This document shows, piece after piece, positions 9,899 to 20,731 of a stretch of DNA of 64,000 nucleotides. The notes beneath the pieces are model-generated. The model saw only the letters and a list, made by a program, of their open reading frames with translations, had not been told where the DNA came from and made no database searches. Each line of letters starts with the position of its first letter. Position 1 is the stretch's first letter. The position numbers and the translations under genes are program-made. Source of the stretch: Listeria swaminathanii (GTDB lineage Bacteria; Bacillota; Bacilli; Lactobacillales; Listeriaceae); assembly GCF_014229645.1 (NCBI RefSeq), contig NZ_JAATOD010000001.1:1302001-1366000 (forward strand), in the 5' to 3' direction.

Positions 9899-10896
9899 TA
9901 TTGTTTCCTCTTGAACCAGTTCTCTATTTCAGCTAAAATCGGCGCGGTTACGCTCGGATCAGTCAGTGAAGAGAGATTGGCCAGTAAAACTTCTTTTGGC
10001 GGCTTTACATTTACATCCGCTTTTTGTAAAATCAAGATGCTTTTTCGTGCTTGTTCAGTCTTAAACAGTGTTTCGGGCAATTTAATAATTCCCTCGATAT
10101 GACCGTTTTTCTTGATAAACTTGTCCACCTTAGCAAAGTCACTAGTCCCAAACATTGCGTCAGGTACCAAGAAGAATAGATATCCTCCCGGCTTTGTGTA
10201 GCGCATTCCTTGTTCGATAAACAAGAAATGTGCAAATGAATGCCCTTCTTCACGGCAAAGTTCAAATGTTTTCGCATTTTCGTCATCCGGATAGTAACCA
10301 ACTGGCAAATCACTAATCACGACATCCACTGGATCCACTAATAAATTAGCTAGTCCGTCTTGATGAAGTAACGTCATTTTTTGTCGCTGTAAATCCGCGC
10401 CTACTAATGCAAGCGAAATAAGCAAATCATCTACATCCACACCACTCGCATGAACTTCTACATTGCCTTTTAATTCTAGTTGATTAATCACGGTAGTTAA
10501 AAGGTTTGCAGTTCCACAGGCTGGATCCAAAATAGAAACATTTTTCTTCTTTTGAATCACTTTTTCAAGTAAATATGCCACAATAAAACCAATCGAATCT
10601 GGTGTCATTTGGTGATTGACTTGAATACCATGTTTCATGCCTTTAAGTAGTGCTAATTGAAGACCTTTGCGGATTTCTTCATTTGAGAAATTTTCGAGTT
10701 CGATACTTTCGTAAGACTCTTGTAATTTCAATTGTTTTTCAGAAGACAACTCTTCTTTTTGTAAAACTTCTTTTTGAAACAGATTTTCTCCTGTTTCATA
10801 AACCGCTTCCAAATAGCTTATTTCAAGCTCATTTTGCAAGATAATAGCTGTATTATCAAGCACTTGAAATAATTCTTGCGTTGCTTCATTTGCCAA
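9898..10896 (-). CDS. ytxK: Class I SAM methyltransferase, YtxK family
   Basis: 332-aa protein with an N-6 DNA methylase fold: SAM motif [12 protein letters not shown] in the middle, and DLPVGYY where adenine methylases carry NPPF/Y. Substrate unknown; there is no specificity subunit or restriction gene nearby, so a classical modification role is unlikely. The N-terminal third is acidic and helical. Start taken as TTG 10896 with GAGGTG 6 nt upstream; GTG three codons earlier lies inside that site. The stop overlaps the ackA start by one base, implying translational coupling. Confidence 0.85.
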   Translation of the reverse strand: MANEATQELFQVLDNTAIILQNELEISYLEAVYETGENLFQKEVLQKEELSSEKQLKLQESYESIELENFSNEEIRKGLQLALLKGMKHGIQVNHQMTPDSIGFIVAYLLEKVIQKKKNVSILDPACGTANLLTTVINQLELKGNVEVHASGVDVDDLLISLALVGADLQRQKMTLLHQDGLANLLVDPVDVVISDLPVGYYPDDENAKTFELCREEGHSFAHFLFIEQGMRYTKPGGYLFFLVPDAMFGTSDFAKVDKFIKKNGHIEGIIKLPETLFKTEQARKSILILQKADVNVKPPKEVLLANLSSLTDPSVTAPILAEIENWFKRKQ

Positions 10897-11049
10897 AAGT
10901 AACACCTCGAATTTTTATCATTACTAACACCACCAAACATTATACAGTATTTCCAAAGAATGTGAAAGGATTTTCTGTAGTAAAATGTGAAATAACTGCT
11001 GGAAAGATTTAATTATAATTAGTACAGTTTGTTTTTAGTAGTAATACAG

Positions 11050-11082
11050 AAAAAAAGCCTTCCCTTTTACAGGAAAGCTTTA
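11050..11082 (-). terminator. Terminator after tpx
   Basis: Minus-strand hairpin AAGC-TTTCC / GGGAA-GGCTT followed by seven T, just past the tpx stop. Confidence 0.8.
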
Positions 11083-11087
11083 GTAAT

Positions 11088-11585
11088 TTATGCTTTTTTT
11101 GCTGCTTCTATTGCGGCTTCGTAATTTGGATGATCGCTGCCTTCTGGTACCACTTCGGCATAGACGATTTCCCCTGCTGCATTTACAACAAATACGGAAC
11201 GCGCTAGTAAGCGAAGTTCTTCCATAATGACACCATACGCTTCTCCAAAAGAAAGATCGCGGTGATCAGATAAAGTAATCGCATTCGGTAAACCTTCCGC
11301 TGCACACCATTTCTTTTGCGCAAATGGTAAGTCAACAGAAATCGTTAAGACAACTGTGTTATCTAAATTGCTTGCTTCTTCATTAAATTTACGTGTTTGT
11401 GTGGAACAAACGCTTGTATCAATGGAAGGAACAACGCTGATAAGTCTCACTTTCCCGTCATAATCATGCAATGTTACTTCTTCTAAATCTCTGTTAACCA
11501 CTGTGAAGTTTGGCGCTTTATCGCCGACTTTTCTTTCCGTGCCTACGAGTGTAACTGGATTATGTTTAAATGTTACTTGAGTCAT
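11088..11585 (-). CDS. tpx: Thiol peroxidase Tpx
   Basis: Atypical two-cysteine peroxiredoxin, 165 aa, cytoplasmic, reduces peroxides with thioredoxin. Peroxidatic cysteine in [15 protein letters not shown] and resolving cysteine in [11 protein letters not shown]. Start at ATG 11585 behind a strong AAAGGAGG; longer in-frame starts have no such site and run into the upstream gene. Follows the RDD gene by 61 nt and ends in a terminator. Confidence 0.95.
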   Translation of the reverse strand: MTQVTFKHNPVTLVGTERKVGDKAPNFTVVNRDLEEVTLHDYDGKVRLISVVPSIDTSVCSTQTRKFNEEASNLDNTVVLTISVDLPFAQKKWCAAEGLPNAITLSDHRDLSFGEAYGVIMEELRLLARSVFVVNAAGEIVYAEVVPEGSDHPNYEAAIEAAKKA

Positions 11586-11646
11586 TTTTTCTTCCTCCTT
11601 TAAATGAAAGCTTCTATTCCATTTTAAAGAAGAAGTAGCTGATAAG

Positions 11647-12183
11647 CTATTTTTTTGCTCCATTTGCCCATTTTTCATCTAGTTCTAAGTAGCCCATGTG
11701 GACGACAGAGGTCGATTCAAAGAAATCAGCAATACCTTGTTTGTTTGGTGTAAACGCACAAACCACGTATAAAGGCCAAACGATTTTTAAGACAAAACGC
11801 ATTACGCCTTCTCGAAACAACACATTTAACCACGTTAGTTTCGTACCATCTAATTTGACCACACGAAGTCCAAACAGCATTTTTCCAAGTGTTTGTCCAA
11901 AAAGCTTCGTTGATAAGACAAAATACGCTAGAAAAATGATAGTTGTTATGATCCAATAAAATGTGAAGAAACTATTGTCCATCCCGATGCCAGCAATGCG
12001 TAAAATCGGATTAATAAGAATTCCCTTTAAGGCTGCAATGGCAATTAAATCAACTAAATAAGCTAAGAATCGGATCCAAAATCCCGCAAAATATTGCTTA
12101 GGAATCGCTTCTTCTTTCGGAATAGGTGGTTCATAATGATAGACTTGGCGTTTGTTTTCAAAAGCAACTTGCTCATTAGCCAT
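11647..12183 (-). CDS. RDD-family membrane protein
   Basis: 178-aa integral membrane protein with about three hydrophobic segments between residues 35 and 145. The RDD pattern is visible: Arg and Asp in [10 protein letters not shown] and a late Asp in GIADFFES. Function unknown for this member; some RDD proteins are ion/proton exchangers. Start at ATG 12183 with AGGAGAGG about 7 nt upstream; an ATG ten codons earlier would overlap the end of sppA. Adjacent to the membrane protease sppA, so probably one transcript. Confidence 0.85.
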   Translation of the reverse strand: MANEQVAFENKRQVYHYEPPIPKEEAIPKQYFAGFWIRFLAYLVDLIAIAALKGILINPILRIAGIGMDNSFFTFYWIITTIIFLAYFVLSTKLFGQTLGKMLFGLRVVKLDGTKLTWLNVLFREGVMRFVLKIVWPLYVVCAFTPNKQGIADFFESTSVVHMGYLELDEKWANGAKK

Positions 12184-12202
12184 TGGCGCCTCTCCTCTCA
12201 CA

Positions 12203-13216
12203 TTATTCTCCATATAAATACATCATTCTTGGCGCTTTTAGTGTGCCGGTTAATTTGATTAGTTGGGAAATATCTGCATTTTGACCAGAGAATTTTTGTG
12301 CAGCTACAGAGAATAGCGAGCTAAAGTCTTCTGGTGCACTATATTCGATAACGGTTGCATCTGATAGGTTTGCGTCTTTTTTCAGCGCCTCTAAGGCATC
12401 TTCTTGGTAACCAAATTCATCAATCAAGCCATTTTCTTTTGCTTGGCGGCCATCGTAAATCCGACCATCTGCAATTTTACGAACTTGTTCTACCGGCATG
12501 TCACGGCCTTTTGCCACAACTTTAACGAATTCATTGTAAGAGTCATCAATCATTGACTGCATAATTTTCTTCTCTTCGTCTGTCATTGGTCTTGTCGGGC
12601 TCATAATATCTTTATAGTCACCGCTTTTAATTGTGTTATCAGAAACCCCTAGTTTTTTCATTAATTCACTGTAGTCATAGCTTTGCATAATAACACCAAG
12701 CGAACCAGTCAGCGTTTCTTTACTTGCAAAAATCTTGTCGGCTGGTGCAGAGATATAATATCCACCCGATGCCGCCATACTCCCCATGGAAACATAAATT
12801 GGAATATTTCGCTCTTTTTTAATTTGTAAAATTTTATCCCGGATTTGTGCGGATTCCATAACGCCGCCACCCGGTGAATTAACATACAACAGTACGCCTT
12901 GGATAAGGTCATCATTTCTCACTTGTTCTAATTCTTGCATGAAAAGTGAATGATTATAGCCTGTATCGCTAAATAAAGAACCAGCATCTCCTGTATCTTG
13001 AATAGTTCCGTCTACAGATAGTACTGCGATTGTATCCATTCCACCTTCTTCAATTACCGTTTCAGTTAATTCACCTGTATCCGCGAATAAACTTTCAGCA
13101 AATGTTAGATTACCCTCTTCCTCTGAAGCAAATTGACTTGATGTAAACTTTGCTAATGCACTTACAATTAAAAGTGCACAAACAATTCCTAGTGCAATCC
13201 ATCTTTTAGCGTTCAT
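12203..13216 (-). CDS. sppA: Signal peptide peptidase SppA
   Basis: 337-aa membrane-anchored serine protease (S49) that clears cleaved signal peptides. One N-terminal membrane helix (about 6-23), then an extracytoplasmic catalytic domain. Catalytic serine in GSMAASGGYY and lysine in SGDYKDIMSP form the Ser-Lys dyad; NSPGGGV is the oxyanion-side motif. Start at ATG 13216 with AGGGGAGA 6 nt upstream. First gene of the sppA-RDD pair, divergent from the NAD kinase. Confidence 0.94.
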   Translation of the reverse strand: MNAKRWIALGIVCALLIVSALAKFTSSQFASEEEGNLTFAESLFADTGELTETVIEEGGMDTIAVLSVDGTIQDTGDAGSLFSDTGYNHSLFMQELEQVRNDDLIQGVLLYVNSPGGGVMESAQIRDKILQIKKERNIPIYVSMGSMAASGGYYISAPADKIFASKETLTGSLGVIMQSYDYSELMKKLGVSDNTIKSGDYKDIMSPTRPMTDEEKKIMQSMIDDSYNEFVKVVAKGRDMPVEQVRKIADGRIYDGRQAKENGLIDEFGYQEDALEALKKDANLSDATVIEYSAPEDFSSLFSVAAQKFSGQNADISQLIKLTGTLKAPRMMYLYGE

Positions 13217-13345
13217 TAAATTCTCCCCTTTTTTCTTTTTATATACTGTAATAATACCAGTATCGTTTATTTTGCACAAACTTTCTTTTAAATTGTGTCC
13301 CATTTCACTTTTTTACTAATGAAGAAAGAAATTGCTTCTAAGTCA

Positions 13346-13354
13346 TGTTATAAT
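13346..13354 (+). promoter_or_regulatory. Extended -10 promoter for NAD kinase
   Basis: TG-T-TATAAT, an extended -10 element, 42 nt before the start. No good -35 is visible, as is usual for extended -10 promoters. Confidence 0.55.
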
Positions 13355-13395
13355 AAGTTTGTTGATTAAAATTGGATTCTGGAGGGACAACTAAC

Positions 13396-14199
13396 ATGGC
13401 AAAAACTATTTTTTATTTTTCCTATCGCAAAACAGAAGAATTACATGCAAAAGCAAAAGAATTGAAGAAAATTACGACTGATTATGGATATGAATTAACA
13501 GACGACTATCAAAAAGCGAACGTTATTATCAGTATTGGTGGCGACGGTGCTTTTCTTAAATCCGTAAGAGAAACCGACTTCCGTCAAGATTGTTTATATG
13601 CAGGAATTGCGCTAACAGAACAATTAGGTCAATACTGTGATTTCCATATTAATCAATTGGACGAAATCATCAAAGCAGCTATTGAAGATCGTTGGTTAGT
13701 ACGTCGTTATCCAACTATTTATGGAACAGTAAATAATACCAAAGCATTTTATGTATTGAATGAATTTAACATTCGTTCTTCTATCATCAGAACGCTTACG
13801 ATGGATCTTTATATTAATGATTCTCACTTCGAAACGTTCCGTGGCGATGGAATGGTTATCTCGACACCAACAGGAAGTACTGCTTATAATAAATCTGTCA
13901 ATGGTTCAATCGTGGACCCACTTCTTCCATCTATGCAAGTAAGTGAACTGGCTTCTATTAACAATAACAAATTCCGTACGCTAGGTTCTTCTTTCATTCT
14001 TAGTCCAAAACGTAAACTACGTATTGAGATTTCGTCTGAAGAAGGAAATAATGAGTTCCCAATGATTGGAATGGACAGCGAAGCACTAAGCATTCAACAC
14101 GTTCATGAAGTAAACTTAGAAGTAGGCGACCGTTTTATCAATATTATCAAACTGCCTAAAAATTCTTTCTGGGATAAAGTGAAACGTAATTTCTTATAA
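13396..14199 (+). CDS. NAD kinase (second, NadK2/PpnK type)
   Basis: 267-aa ATP-dependent kinase making NADP from NAD. Motifs: SIGGDGAFL (GGDG nucleotide motif), NEFNIR (substrate Asn-Glu pair), and GDGMVISTPTGSTAYN. Start at ATG 13396 with GGAGGG about 9 nt upstream. L. monocytogenes has two NAD kinases; this neighbourhood, between sppA and argF, fits the second. It has its own extended -10 promoter and shares a bidirectional terminator with argF. Confidence 0.93.
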   Translation: MAKTIFYFSYRKTEELHAKAKELKKITTDYGYELTDDYQKANVIISIGGDGAFLKSVRETDFRQDCLYAGIALTEQLGQYCDFHINQLDEIIKAAIEDRWLVRRYPTIYGTVNNTKAFYVLNEFNIRSSIIRTLTMDLYINDSHFETFRGDGMVISTPTGSTAYNKSVNGSIVDPLLPSMQVSELASINNNKFRTLGSSFILSPKRKLRIEISSEEGNNEFPMIGMDSEALSIQHVHEVNLEVGDRFINIIKLPKNSFWDKVKRNFL

Positions 14200-14200
14200 T

Positions 14201-14235
14201 AAAAAAAGTCTGGCGTACATGCCAGACTTTTTTTT
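14201..14235. terminator. Bidirectional terminator between NAD kinase and argF
   Basis: AAAAAAAGTCTGGC and GCCAGACTTTTTTTT around a 6-nt loop. Confidence 0.95.
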
Positions 14236-15178
14236 ATTTTGTCTCCAATATTGCAGCGAGTAAAGCTTTTTGCGCATGAAGTCTATTTCCCGCTTGTTGA
14301 TAAATGACCGAGTGCTCGCCATCAATAATTTCTGTTGTTACTTCTTCTTCCCGGTGCGCCGGTAAACAATGCAAGAAATGATAATCAGGTTTGGCAAAAC
14401 TAGTTAGTTCTGCGTTTACTTGATATTTTTCACCAAAATCAGCCAAACGTTTGGCATTTTCATCTTCTTGACCCATACTTGTCCAAACATCCGTATAAAT
14501 AAAGTCTGCATCCGTAACCGCCAACTTTGGATCTTCGGTTACAAAAATGGTAGCACCGCTTTGCTCCGCCAATTTTTCTGCAGTAGCGAGAATCGACGCG
14601 TCGACCTCATACCCTTTTGGCATTGCTAGGCGTATATCTACACCAACCATAGCACTGGCTAAAAGCAGCGAGTGACAAACATTGTTCCCATCACCGATAT
14701 ACGCTAGTTTGACACCTTCCAGCTGGTCTTTCCATTCATAAATAGTCATTAAATCAGCCAGCGCCTGACATGGATGATGCAAGTCGGTTAAACCATTAAT
14801 AATTGGGATTTTCGCATGATACGCCAGTTCTCCCACTTTCTCATGGCTAAATGTCCGGATCATAATCGCATCAATATATTCTGACATCACATGCGCCGTA
14901 TCTTTAATCGGCTCTCCACGCCCGATTTGTAATTCCTTCGAACTCATTACAATCGCTTGCCCACCTAGCTGCAAAATTCCTGCTTCAAAAGAAACCCGCG
15001 TTCTAGTAGAAGGTTTATCAAAAATCATTCCTAAAATTTTCCCGCTTAAAATATGGCTATAATGCGCCGGATTTGTTTTCATCGCTACCGCTAGCTTAAT
15101 AATATCGGTCAGCTCTTCCTTATTCCATTCAAGCAAACTCAGCATATCTTTGCCTGTCGTATTGTTTTTCGCATACAT
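14234..15178 (-). CDS. argF: Ornithine carbamoyltransferase
   Basis: Converts ornithine and carbamoyl phosphate to citrulline; 314 aa. Carbamoyl-phosphate motif [14 protein letters not shown], and ornithine motif HCLPAH are present, plus DVWTSMGQ. Start: ATG 15178 lies 6 nt after AGAGGG. An ATG two codons earlier overlaps the argD stop (ATGA) but abuts the purine tract, so the second looks better; both keep the frame. Last gene of the argCJBDF operon. argG and argH are not in the window. Confidence 0.94.
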   Translation of the reverse strand: MYAKNNTTGKDMLSLLEWNKEELTDIIKLAVAMKTNPAHYSHILSGKILGMIFDKPSTRTRVSFEAGILQLGGQAIVMSSKELQIGRGEPIKDTAHVMSEYIDAIMIRTFSHEKVGELAYHAKIPIINGLTDLHHPCQALADLMTIYEWKDQLEGVKLAYIGDGNNVCHSLLLASAMVGVDIRLAMPKGYEVDASILATAEKLAEQSGATIFVTEDPKLAVTDADFIYTDVWTSMGQEDENAKRLADFGEKYQVNAELTSFAKPDYHFLHCLPAHREEEVTTEIIDGEHSVIYQQAGNRLHAQKALLAAILETK

Positions 15179-15180
15179 CG

Positions 15181-16341
15181 TCATCCCTCTTCACTCCCAA
15201 TCAATTGGTTTTCCAAAACACTTTTCAATAAAGTCACTGCTTGATCCATTTCCTCGTAACTGACTGTTAAAGGAGGTAAAATTCGCAGTACGTTTGGCCC
15301 AGCTGTTAGTATTAGCAATCCTCGCTCGCGTAGTTCTGTGACAACTGGCTCTGCTGCGCTTTCAAGTTCGATTCCCACCAGAAAACCCGCGCCACGTATT
15401 GCTGACACATTATCCAGCGTCTCAAAATGCTCCTCTAGCAAGTTTCTAAAATAGTCTGCTTTGGCATTTACTTCTTCTAAAAATCCCGCTTGCTTCATTG
15501 TTAGCAATATTTCTTTTGCAACAGCCAGTGCTATTTTATTCCCACCAAAAGTAGATCCGTGGCTCCCCGGCCCAAAAGCGCTACTTAAACTTGATTTCCC
15601 AACCATCGCTCCAATCGGCAAGCCATTTCCTAGGCCTTTTGCTAAAGTGAAGATGTCTGGATCTAAGCCAATTTGTTCAAAACCATAGAGCGCGCCTGTT
15701 CTACCTAGCCCGGTTTGAACTTCATCGATAATTAATAGTGCACCCACTTTTTTGCAGAGCATTTGAACTTCTAGCAACCATGCCGCATTTGCCGGAATGA
15801 CACCACCTTCACCTTGAATAACTTCTAGCATGACAGCCGCTGTATTTTCGTCTATTTCAGCTCGGAAAGCTTCGATGTTATTGTAAGGAACGTATGTAAA
15901 TCCGGGAACAAGTCCTCCGAAATCTTGATGGATTTTTGCTTGACCGCTGGCTGACATTGAACCAAACGTGCGCCCGTGGAAAGACTTTTCAAATGTAATA
16001 ATTTTTTCTTTCCCTGTATGCTTTCTCGCTAATTTAAGAGCAGCTTCATTCGCCTCTGTTCCACTATTACAAAAGAAAACTAGCTTCTCTTCGCCCGCGG
16101 TGATTAATTCTGCCACGTTATCTTGCAAAGCACATTCGTATAAATTCGAGGTGTGCCAAATATTCGCTAATTGTAATTGAATCGCTTCTAAAACATTTTC
16201 TGGGCAATGACCTAAGTTACAAACAGCGATGCCGCTAGTGAAATCAAGGTAAGTTTGGCCATTTGCATCTGTGACAATGGTGCCAGAGCCTTTGACTAAA
16301 TCAATAGGAAATCTATTGTACGTGGGAAAAACATGTTTCAT
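15181..16341 (-). CDS. argD: Acetylornithine aminotransferase
   Basis: PLP-dependent class III aminotransferase of 386 aa, fourth step of arginine synthesis. PLP lysine in [13 protein letters not shown]; phosphate-binding region [17 protein letters not shown]; Asp-containing [10 protein letters not shown]. Start overlaps the argB stop by 4 nt (ATGA) with GAGGTGG upstream inside argB, so translation is coupled. Confidence 0.95.
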   Translation of the reverse strand: MKHVFPTYNRFPIDLVKGSGTIVTDANGQTYLDFTSGIAVCNLGHCPENVLEAIQLQLANIWHTSNLYECALQDNVAELITAGEEKLVFFCNSGTEANEAALKLARKHTGKEKIITFEKSFHGRTFGSMSASGQAKIHQDFGGLVPGFTYVPYNNIEAFRAEIDENTAAVMLEVIQGEGGVIPANAAWLLEVQMLCKKVGALLIIDEVQTGLGRTGALYGFEQIGLDPDIFTLAKGLGNGLPIGAMVGKSSLSSAFGPGSHGSTFGGNKIALAVAKEILLTMKQAGFLEEVNAKADYFRNLLEEHFETLDNVSAIRGAGFLVGIELESAAEPVVTELRERGLLILTAGPNVLRILPPLTVSYEEMDQAVTLLKSVLENQLIGSEEG

Positions 16342-17090
16342 CCAATCGCCACCTCGCTTTTTATTTTTGTACCTGTTGTTTGGAGTGAGTCTGTGATGAT
16401 TACTTGTCCAACCCCATTTTCGGCGGCAAAAGCGGCACTAGCTAATTTAGGAATCATTCCGCCTTTTATCACACCAGTTGTTTGTAATTTGTCTATTTCT
16501 ACTGAAGCTATTTCATTGATAATTTCTGAGCCGTTTTTGACACCTGGGACATCCGTTAGTAGATAGAGAGCTTCTGCGTTTAATGCGCTGGCCACTTCAC
16601 AGGCAGCTGTATCAGCATTGACGTTTAGCCAATCATGCTCGCTATTTATTCCGAGTGGTGCGATGACAGTAATAATATTTTCCCCAAGCAGTTGTTCGAT
16701 TAAGTCTGTTTTCACTTTGGTAATTTTACCGACAAATCCTAAGTCCTTGTCGCTCACTCGGTCCGCCTCTAGTAAACCTGTGTCGCCAGCATTTAAGCCG
16801 ATGACGGAAATAGCTCGCTTTTGAAAAGCGGTTGTAATAGCGGGCTGAACTTGGCCAATCAAAACCATCTTTGTTACTTCTAGGGCTTGTTTATTCGTTA
16901 TGCGCAAACCCTTTTTCGTTTCTACAGGGATATCGAGAGCTTCCATCATTTTTGTTATATAATGCCCGCCACCGTGGACGAGGACGATTTTCTTATCCGC
17001 AGCTTGCCACTCTGTAATTTGTTGAAAAAAATCTTCTGTTAAATTGTCACTTGCGACGCCGCCTAATTTTATGACTATTGTGTTCTCCAT
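16338..17090 (-). CDS. argB: Acetylglutamate kinase
   Basis: 250-aa amino acid kinase phosphorylating N-acetylglutamate. Gly-rich IKLGG at the N-terminus, LVHGGGHYI, the NVNADTAA region, and TDVPGVK are characteristic. Two adjacent ATGs; the second has better spacing (6 nt) from AAGGAGGG. No N-terminal extension of the arginine-inhibitable type is present, fitting a linear-cycle organism in which ArgJ recycles the acetyl group. Confidence 0.95.
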   Translation of the reverse strand: MENTIVIKLGGVASDNLTEDFFQQITEWQAADKKIVLVHGGGHYITKMMEALDIPVETKKGLRITNKQALEVTKMVLIGQVQPAITTAFQKRAISVIGLNAGDTGLLEADRVSDKDLGFVGKITKVKTDLIEQLLGENIITVIAPLGINSEHDWLNVNADTAACEVASALNAEALYLLTDVPGVKNGSEIINEIASVEIDKLQTTGVIKGGMIPKLASAAFAAENGVGQVIITDSLQTTGTKIKSEVAIG

Positions 17091-17102
17091 CATTGTCCCT
17101 CC

Positions 17103-18299
17103 TTACGTCCGGTAACAGGCGTTGATTTTGACGTATTCGTAACTTAGATCGCAACCCCATGCCGTTCCTGACTCAAGGCCGATATGAAGGTCGACTTCGA
17201 TAACAATATGTTCTTCTTCTAGATAAGCATCCAGCGCTTGTTGATTAAAAATGGTTTGGCTACTATGATTCAGTATTTCAATGCCGCCAATTTTAATCGT
17301 AATATTATCTGGCGCAAAACGACCACCCGAGTAACCAATCGCGCAAATAATCCGTCCCCAATTGCCATCTCCGCCAAAAGCCGCCGTTTTCACAAGACTG
17401 GAAGATACGATTTTCTTAGCAATCATTCTTGCATCTTCTGTTTTAGTAGCCCCGTTCACTTGGACCTCGATTAGTTTCGTTGCGCCTTCCCCGTCACGCG
17501 CGATACTTTTAGCCAAATGCTCTGTGACCGCTTGAAACATATCTGCAAATTTTTCAAAGTCGGCTGTTCCTTCTTGAAGTTGCGGATTTTGCGCACAACC
17601 ATTCGCCATGACTATCACCATATCATTCGTCGATGTGTCGCCATCCACGGTTATTTGATTGAAAGTTTTATCTACTTTTATTTTTAGTAATTTTTGCAAT
17701 AATTCAGCTGGAATAGCGGCATCGGTCGTAATAAAAGCGAGCATGGTCGCCATGTTTGGATGAATCATTCCCGACCCTTTCGCAACGCCCGACATCGTAA
17801 CTACTTTGCCACCAATTTCTGTTTGAAAACTAATTTGTTTTTGAAACGTATCGGTCGTTAAAATCGCTTCTTCAAAATCAGCCGCATTTCCCGTTTGTTT
17901 TTCTAGCATATCGATTCCCGCGATTATTTTGTCCATTGGTAGCATATCGCCAATAATCCCAGTTGAAGCAACCGCGACAGAATCAAGCGGAATTGCGAGG
18001 TTTTCTGCTGTTTTCGCCCGCATCGCAAGTGCATCTAACATCCCTTGATTTCCGGTACAAGCATTGGCATTCCCGCTATTCACAATAATCGCTTGCAACT
18101 CGGCGCTATTTTGAAAAGAATCTTTCGTCACAAAAATGGGTGCGGCTTGCATTTGATTCATCGTATAAACAGCGGCAGAATTTGCTGGAACTTCTGAATA
18201 AATCCAACCAATATCATTTCGTTTTCTTTTAAGCCCTGCATGCTTTCCATCCGCGTAAAAACCTTTTGGCGAGGCGATATTTCCTTTAATAAGTTTCAT
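17103..18299 (-). CDS. argJ: Glutamate N-acetyltransferase / ornithine acetyltransferase
   Basis: 398-aa Ntn-like enzyme that self-cleaves into alpha and beta chains. The cleavage site and nucleophile are the Thr in [10 protein letters not shown] near residue 185; VDGDTSTND follows. It transfers the acetyl group from acetylornithine to glutamate, closing the cycle. Start has AAGGGGAAAG about 5 nt upstream. Lies 15 nt after argC and 12 nt before argB. Confidence 0.95.
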   Translation of the reverse strand: MKLIKGNIASPKGFYADGKHAGLKRKRNDIGWIYSEVPANSAAVYTMNQMQAAPIFVTKDSFQNSAELQAIIVNSGNANACTGNQGMLDALAMRAKTAENLAIPLDSVAVASTGIIGDMLPMDKIIAGIDMLEKQTGNAADFEEAILTTDTFQKQISFQTEIGGKVVTMSGVAKGSGMIHPNMATMLAFITTDAAIPAELLQKLLKIKVDKTFNQITVDGDTSTNDMVIVMANGCAQNPQLQEGTADFEKFADMFQAVTEHLAKSIARDGEGATKLIEVQVNGATKTEDARMIAKKIVSSSLVKTAAFGGDGNWGRIICAIGYSGGRFAPDNITIKIGGIEILNHSSQTIFNQQALDAYLEEEHIVIEVDLHIGLESGTAWGCDLSYEYVKINACYRT

Positions 18300-18314
18300 T
18301 TTAGCTTTCCCCTT

Positions 18315-19346
18315 TCACGGATAGACTGGAATAAATCCTAATCCGTCACTTTCAGCAAAATTCGCCATGATATTTAAATTTTGAATGGCTTGACCAGCCG
18401 CTCCTTTGACTAAATTATCAATGACAGAAACAATCGTAATTACATTCGTTTTTTCGTTATAAGCAAGTCCGATGTCGCAGTAATTCGATGCGGTTACTTG
18501 CTTGACAGTCGGGTAAATATTTTCTGCTTGAATTCGGACAAATGGTGCATTTTCGTAGGTGGATTCGTAAAGTATATGTAGATCTTTCTGGGTGATTGGC
18601 TTTTTCGGTTTAACGTAGATGGTTGTGAAGATTCCTCTTGTGATGGGAATTAACGAGGTGGAAAACTGGATTGCCGGGATACTTTCATCCCATTTAGTAA
18701 GTTGTTGCATAATTTCTGGAATATGTTGATGAGAATTCATTTTGTAAAGTGTCATGTTTTCATTTGTTTCTGTGAAATGCGTACTTGCGGATGGCACTTT
18801 CCCTGCTCCGGAAATACCTGATTTCGCATCTACAATAATTGATGTTGGATCAATTAGCTGATTTTTCACGAGTGGTGCTAATCCGAGCAAAGTTGCTGTT
18901 GCATAGCATCCTGGATTGGCAATAAATGTCGTTTTTTTATTTTCGCGAAATTCAGCTAAACCATATTCTGCTTTATCTATATAATTCTTAGGCGCTGCGC
19001 TTTTGCCGTACCATTTTTCGTAAAGCCTATTATCTTTCAATCGAAAATCTCCGGATAAATCAATCACGTTCATTCCTGCATCTACATATGGCAAGGCAAT
19101 ATCTTTGGCGATTCCTGAGGGTGTAGCGATAAAAACCGTTTCACTTTTTTCGATGATTTCTGTTGGATTTATTTTCTCTAAGGGGCTAGCTTCTAAATCT
19201 TTTAAATGCGGATAAAAGTTTGCGAGTATGGCTGATTGTGTGGAAAAGCTATGTAACGTTACGATGTCGACAGAAGAATGTTGGTGGAGTAAGCGAATTA
19301 ACTCCAGTCCACCGTACCCTGTCGCTCCAATAATGGAAACTTTCAT
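18315..19346 (-). CDS. argC: N-acetyl-gamma-glutamyl-phosphate reductase
   Basis: 343-aa NADPH-dependent reductase, third step of arginine synthesis. Rossmann GATGYGG at residues 8-14 and catalytic cysteine in NPGCYATATLLG near residue 146. Start behind GGAGGGG. First gene of the arg operon, 37 nt downstream of a perfect -10 hexamer. Confidence 0.95.
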   Translation of the reverse strand: MKVSIIGATGYGGLELIRLLHQHSSVDIVTLHSFSTQSAILANFYPHLKDLEASPLEKINPTEIIEKSETVFIATPSGIAKDIALPYVDAGMNVIDLSGDFRLKDNRLYEKWYGKSAAPKNYIDKAEYGLAEFRENKKTTFIANPGCYATATLLGLAPLVKNQLIDPTSIIVDAKSGISGAGKVPSASTHFTETNENMTLYKMNSHQHIPEIMQQLTKWDESIPAIQFSTSLIPITRGIFTTIYVKPKKPITQKDLHILYESTYENAPFVRIQAENIYPTVKQVTASNYCDIGLAYNEKTNVITIVSVIDNLVKGAAGQAIQNLNIMANFAESDGLGFIPVYP

Positions 19347-19383
19347 CCTAACCCCTCCCGTTAATTATTAAATGATACTTTTC

Positions 19384-19412
19384 ATTATAATGATGTATAT
19401 TTATAATGTCAA
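19384..19412 (-). promoter_or_regulatory. Consensus sigma-A promoter of the arg operon
   Basis: On the minus strand TTGACA (19412-19407), 17-nt spacer, TATAAT (19389-19384): both hexamers and spacing are consensus. Such a strong core promoter usually needs a repressor; ArgR/AhrC is expected. The AT-rich flanks contain part-palindromes such as ATGATACTTTTCAT and GTATATAATATAC (19468-19480), but I cannot assign an ARG box with confidence. Confidence 0.85.
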
Positions 19413-19483
19413 ATGGTTTTTTATTAATTTATAAAACTATTTTATGCATTTTTAGTTATTTTTTTATGTATATAATATACAAA

Positions 19484-19514
19484 AACCGTTTACCCTAAAA
19501 AAGGATAAACGGTT
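19484..19514 (-). terminator. Terminator after thiI
   Basis: AACCGTTTA and TAAACGGTT arms around a loop; on the minus strand followed by TTTTTG. Confidence 0.85.
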
Positions 19515-19518
19515 AATC

Positions 19519-20730
19519 TTAAAATAAATCAGCAAATTCATCTTTCACTTGCTCAGTTTCAGCAATATTAACAGAAATCGTTTCGATATTGTCTAAAGCT
19601 TTTGCAATTAACGCATCAAAATCGGTGAAACTTTCATAATGCTCGATTTTATCTAGTTTTGGTTTTGTTTTTGGTGATGGTGGTGTAAAAATCGTACAGC
19701 AATCTTCAAATGGTTGAACTGATAAATTATACGTATCAATTTTTTGCGCGATTTGAATGATTTCATTTTTATCCATGGAAACAACTGGACGAATGATCGG
19801 CGTTGCTGTTACGGCATTAATCGCTAGCATACTTTCCAATGTTTGACTGGCAACTTGCCCTAAACTTTCGCCATTAACAATCGCTAAACCATTTCTTCTC
19901 CGGCGAAGTTCATCTGTAATACGAAGCATCATTCGGCGAGTAACAGTCATGATAACACTTTCTGGAATTTGCTGCTTGATAACTTCTTGAATTTCTGTAA
20001 ATGGAACGATGTGCATTTGTACTTGTCCGCTATATTTAGCTAGTTTTGCTGCTAAATCAATTGCTTTTTGTTTGGCTTGTTCGCTCGTGTATGGCGGACT
20101 ATGGAAATGAACTGCTTCAATTTCGACGCCACGTTTCTGCGCTAAATATCCAGCAACTGGGCTGTCAATTCCGCCAGAAAGCATTAACATCGCACGGCCT
20201 GATGAGCCAACTGGAAGACCAGCTGCACCAAGAATCGTCCGACATGATAAAAATACGCCTTCTTTACGAACATCAATCGTTAGTTTTACATCCGGATTTT
20301 TAACATTGACCGTTAAATCTTCCATATTTTGTAATACATACGCACCGATTTCTTGGTTGATTTCATTAGAATCGAGCGGAAATTCGCGGTGGCTACGTCT
20401 TGCCGCCACTTTAAAAGTTCCATTTTCCTCGTGCGCATCTTGAACTAAAGCAAGCGCCGCCTCTTTCACTTCGTCTAAATCTAAATTAACACGAACGGCT
20501 GGACTAAATGATTGAATCCCGAAAATCGGTTTCAACCGCTCTTCTGCAAGCTGATAATCTGCGCCATTTAAAATAATATACATTCGGTCGCGTTCCCCGT
20601 GAATGCGTACTTCTGGCAAATCTTTCATTGCGCGTTTCACATTTTGCGCCAGTTTCGTCACAAATTGTTTTCTGTTTTTCCCTTTAGTAGATAACTCTCC
20701 GTATCTAATTAACATACGATCAAATTCCAA
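19519..20730 (-). CDS. thiI: tRNA 4-thiouridine synthase ThiI
   Basis: 403-aa enzyme that adenylates tRNA U8 and inserts sulfur; the family also serves thiamine thiazole synthesis. Ferredoxin-like N-terminal domain and THUMP domain (about 60-165), then the PP-loop MLSGGIDSPV near residue 185. It ends after the PP-loop domain, so the C-terminal rhodanese domain of the E. coli form is absent, as in Bacillus. The start is TTG (MEFDRMLIRYGELSTKGKNR aligns with other ThiI N-termini), one nt after the iscS stop. Sulfur donor is likely the adjacent cysteine desulfurase. Confidence 0.94.
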   Translation of the reverse strand: MEFDRMLIRYGELSTKGKNRKQFVTKLAQNVKRAMKDLPEVRIHGERDRMYIILNGADYQLAEERLKPIFGIQSFSPAVRVNLDLDEVKEAALALVQDAHEENGTFKVAARRSHREFPLDSNEINQEIGAYVLQNMEDLTVNVKNPDVKLTIDVRKEGVFLSCRTILGAAGLPVGSSGRAMLMLSGGIDSPVAGYLAQKRGVEIEAVHFHSPPYTSEQAKQKAIDLAAKLAKYSGQVQMHIVPFTEIQEVIKQQIPESVIMTVTRRMMLRITDELRRRRNGLAIVNGESLGQVASQTLESMLAINAVTATPIIRPVVSMDKNEIIQIAQKIDTYNLSVQPFEDCCTIFTPPSPKTKPKLDKIEHYESFTDFDALIAKALDNIETISVNIAETEQVKDEFADLF

Positions 20731-20731
20731 T

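Noticed and set aside
19384..19480. ARG boxes around the argC promoter
   Set aside because: Several AT-rich part-palindromes are present but none fits the TGAATWWWWATTCA pattern well enough to call by eye.
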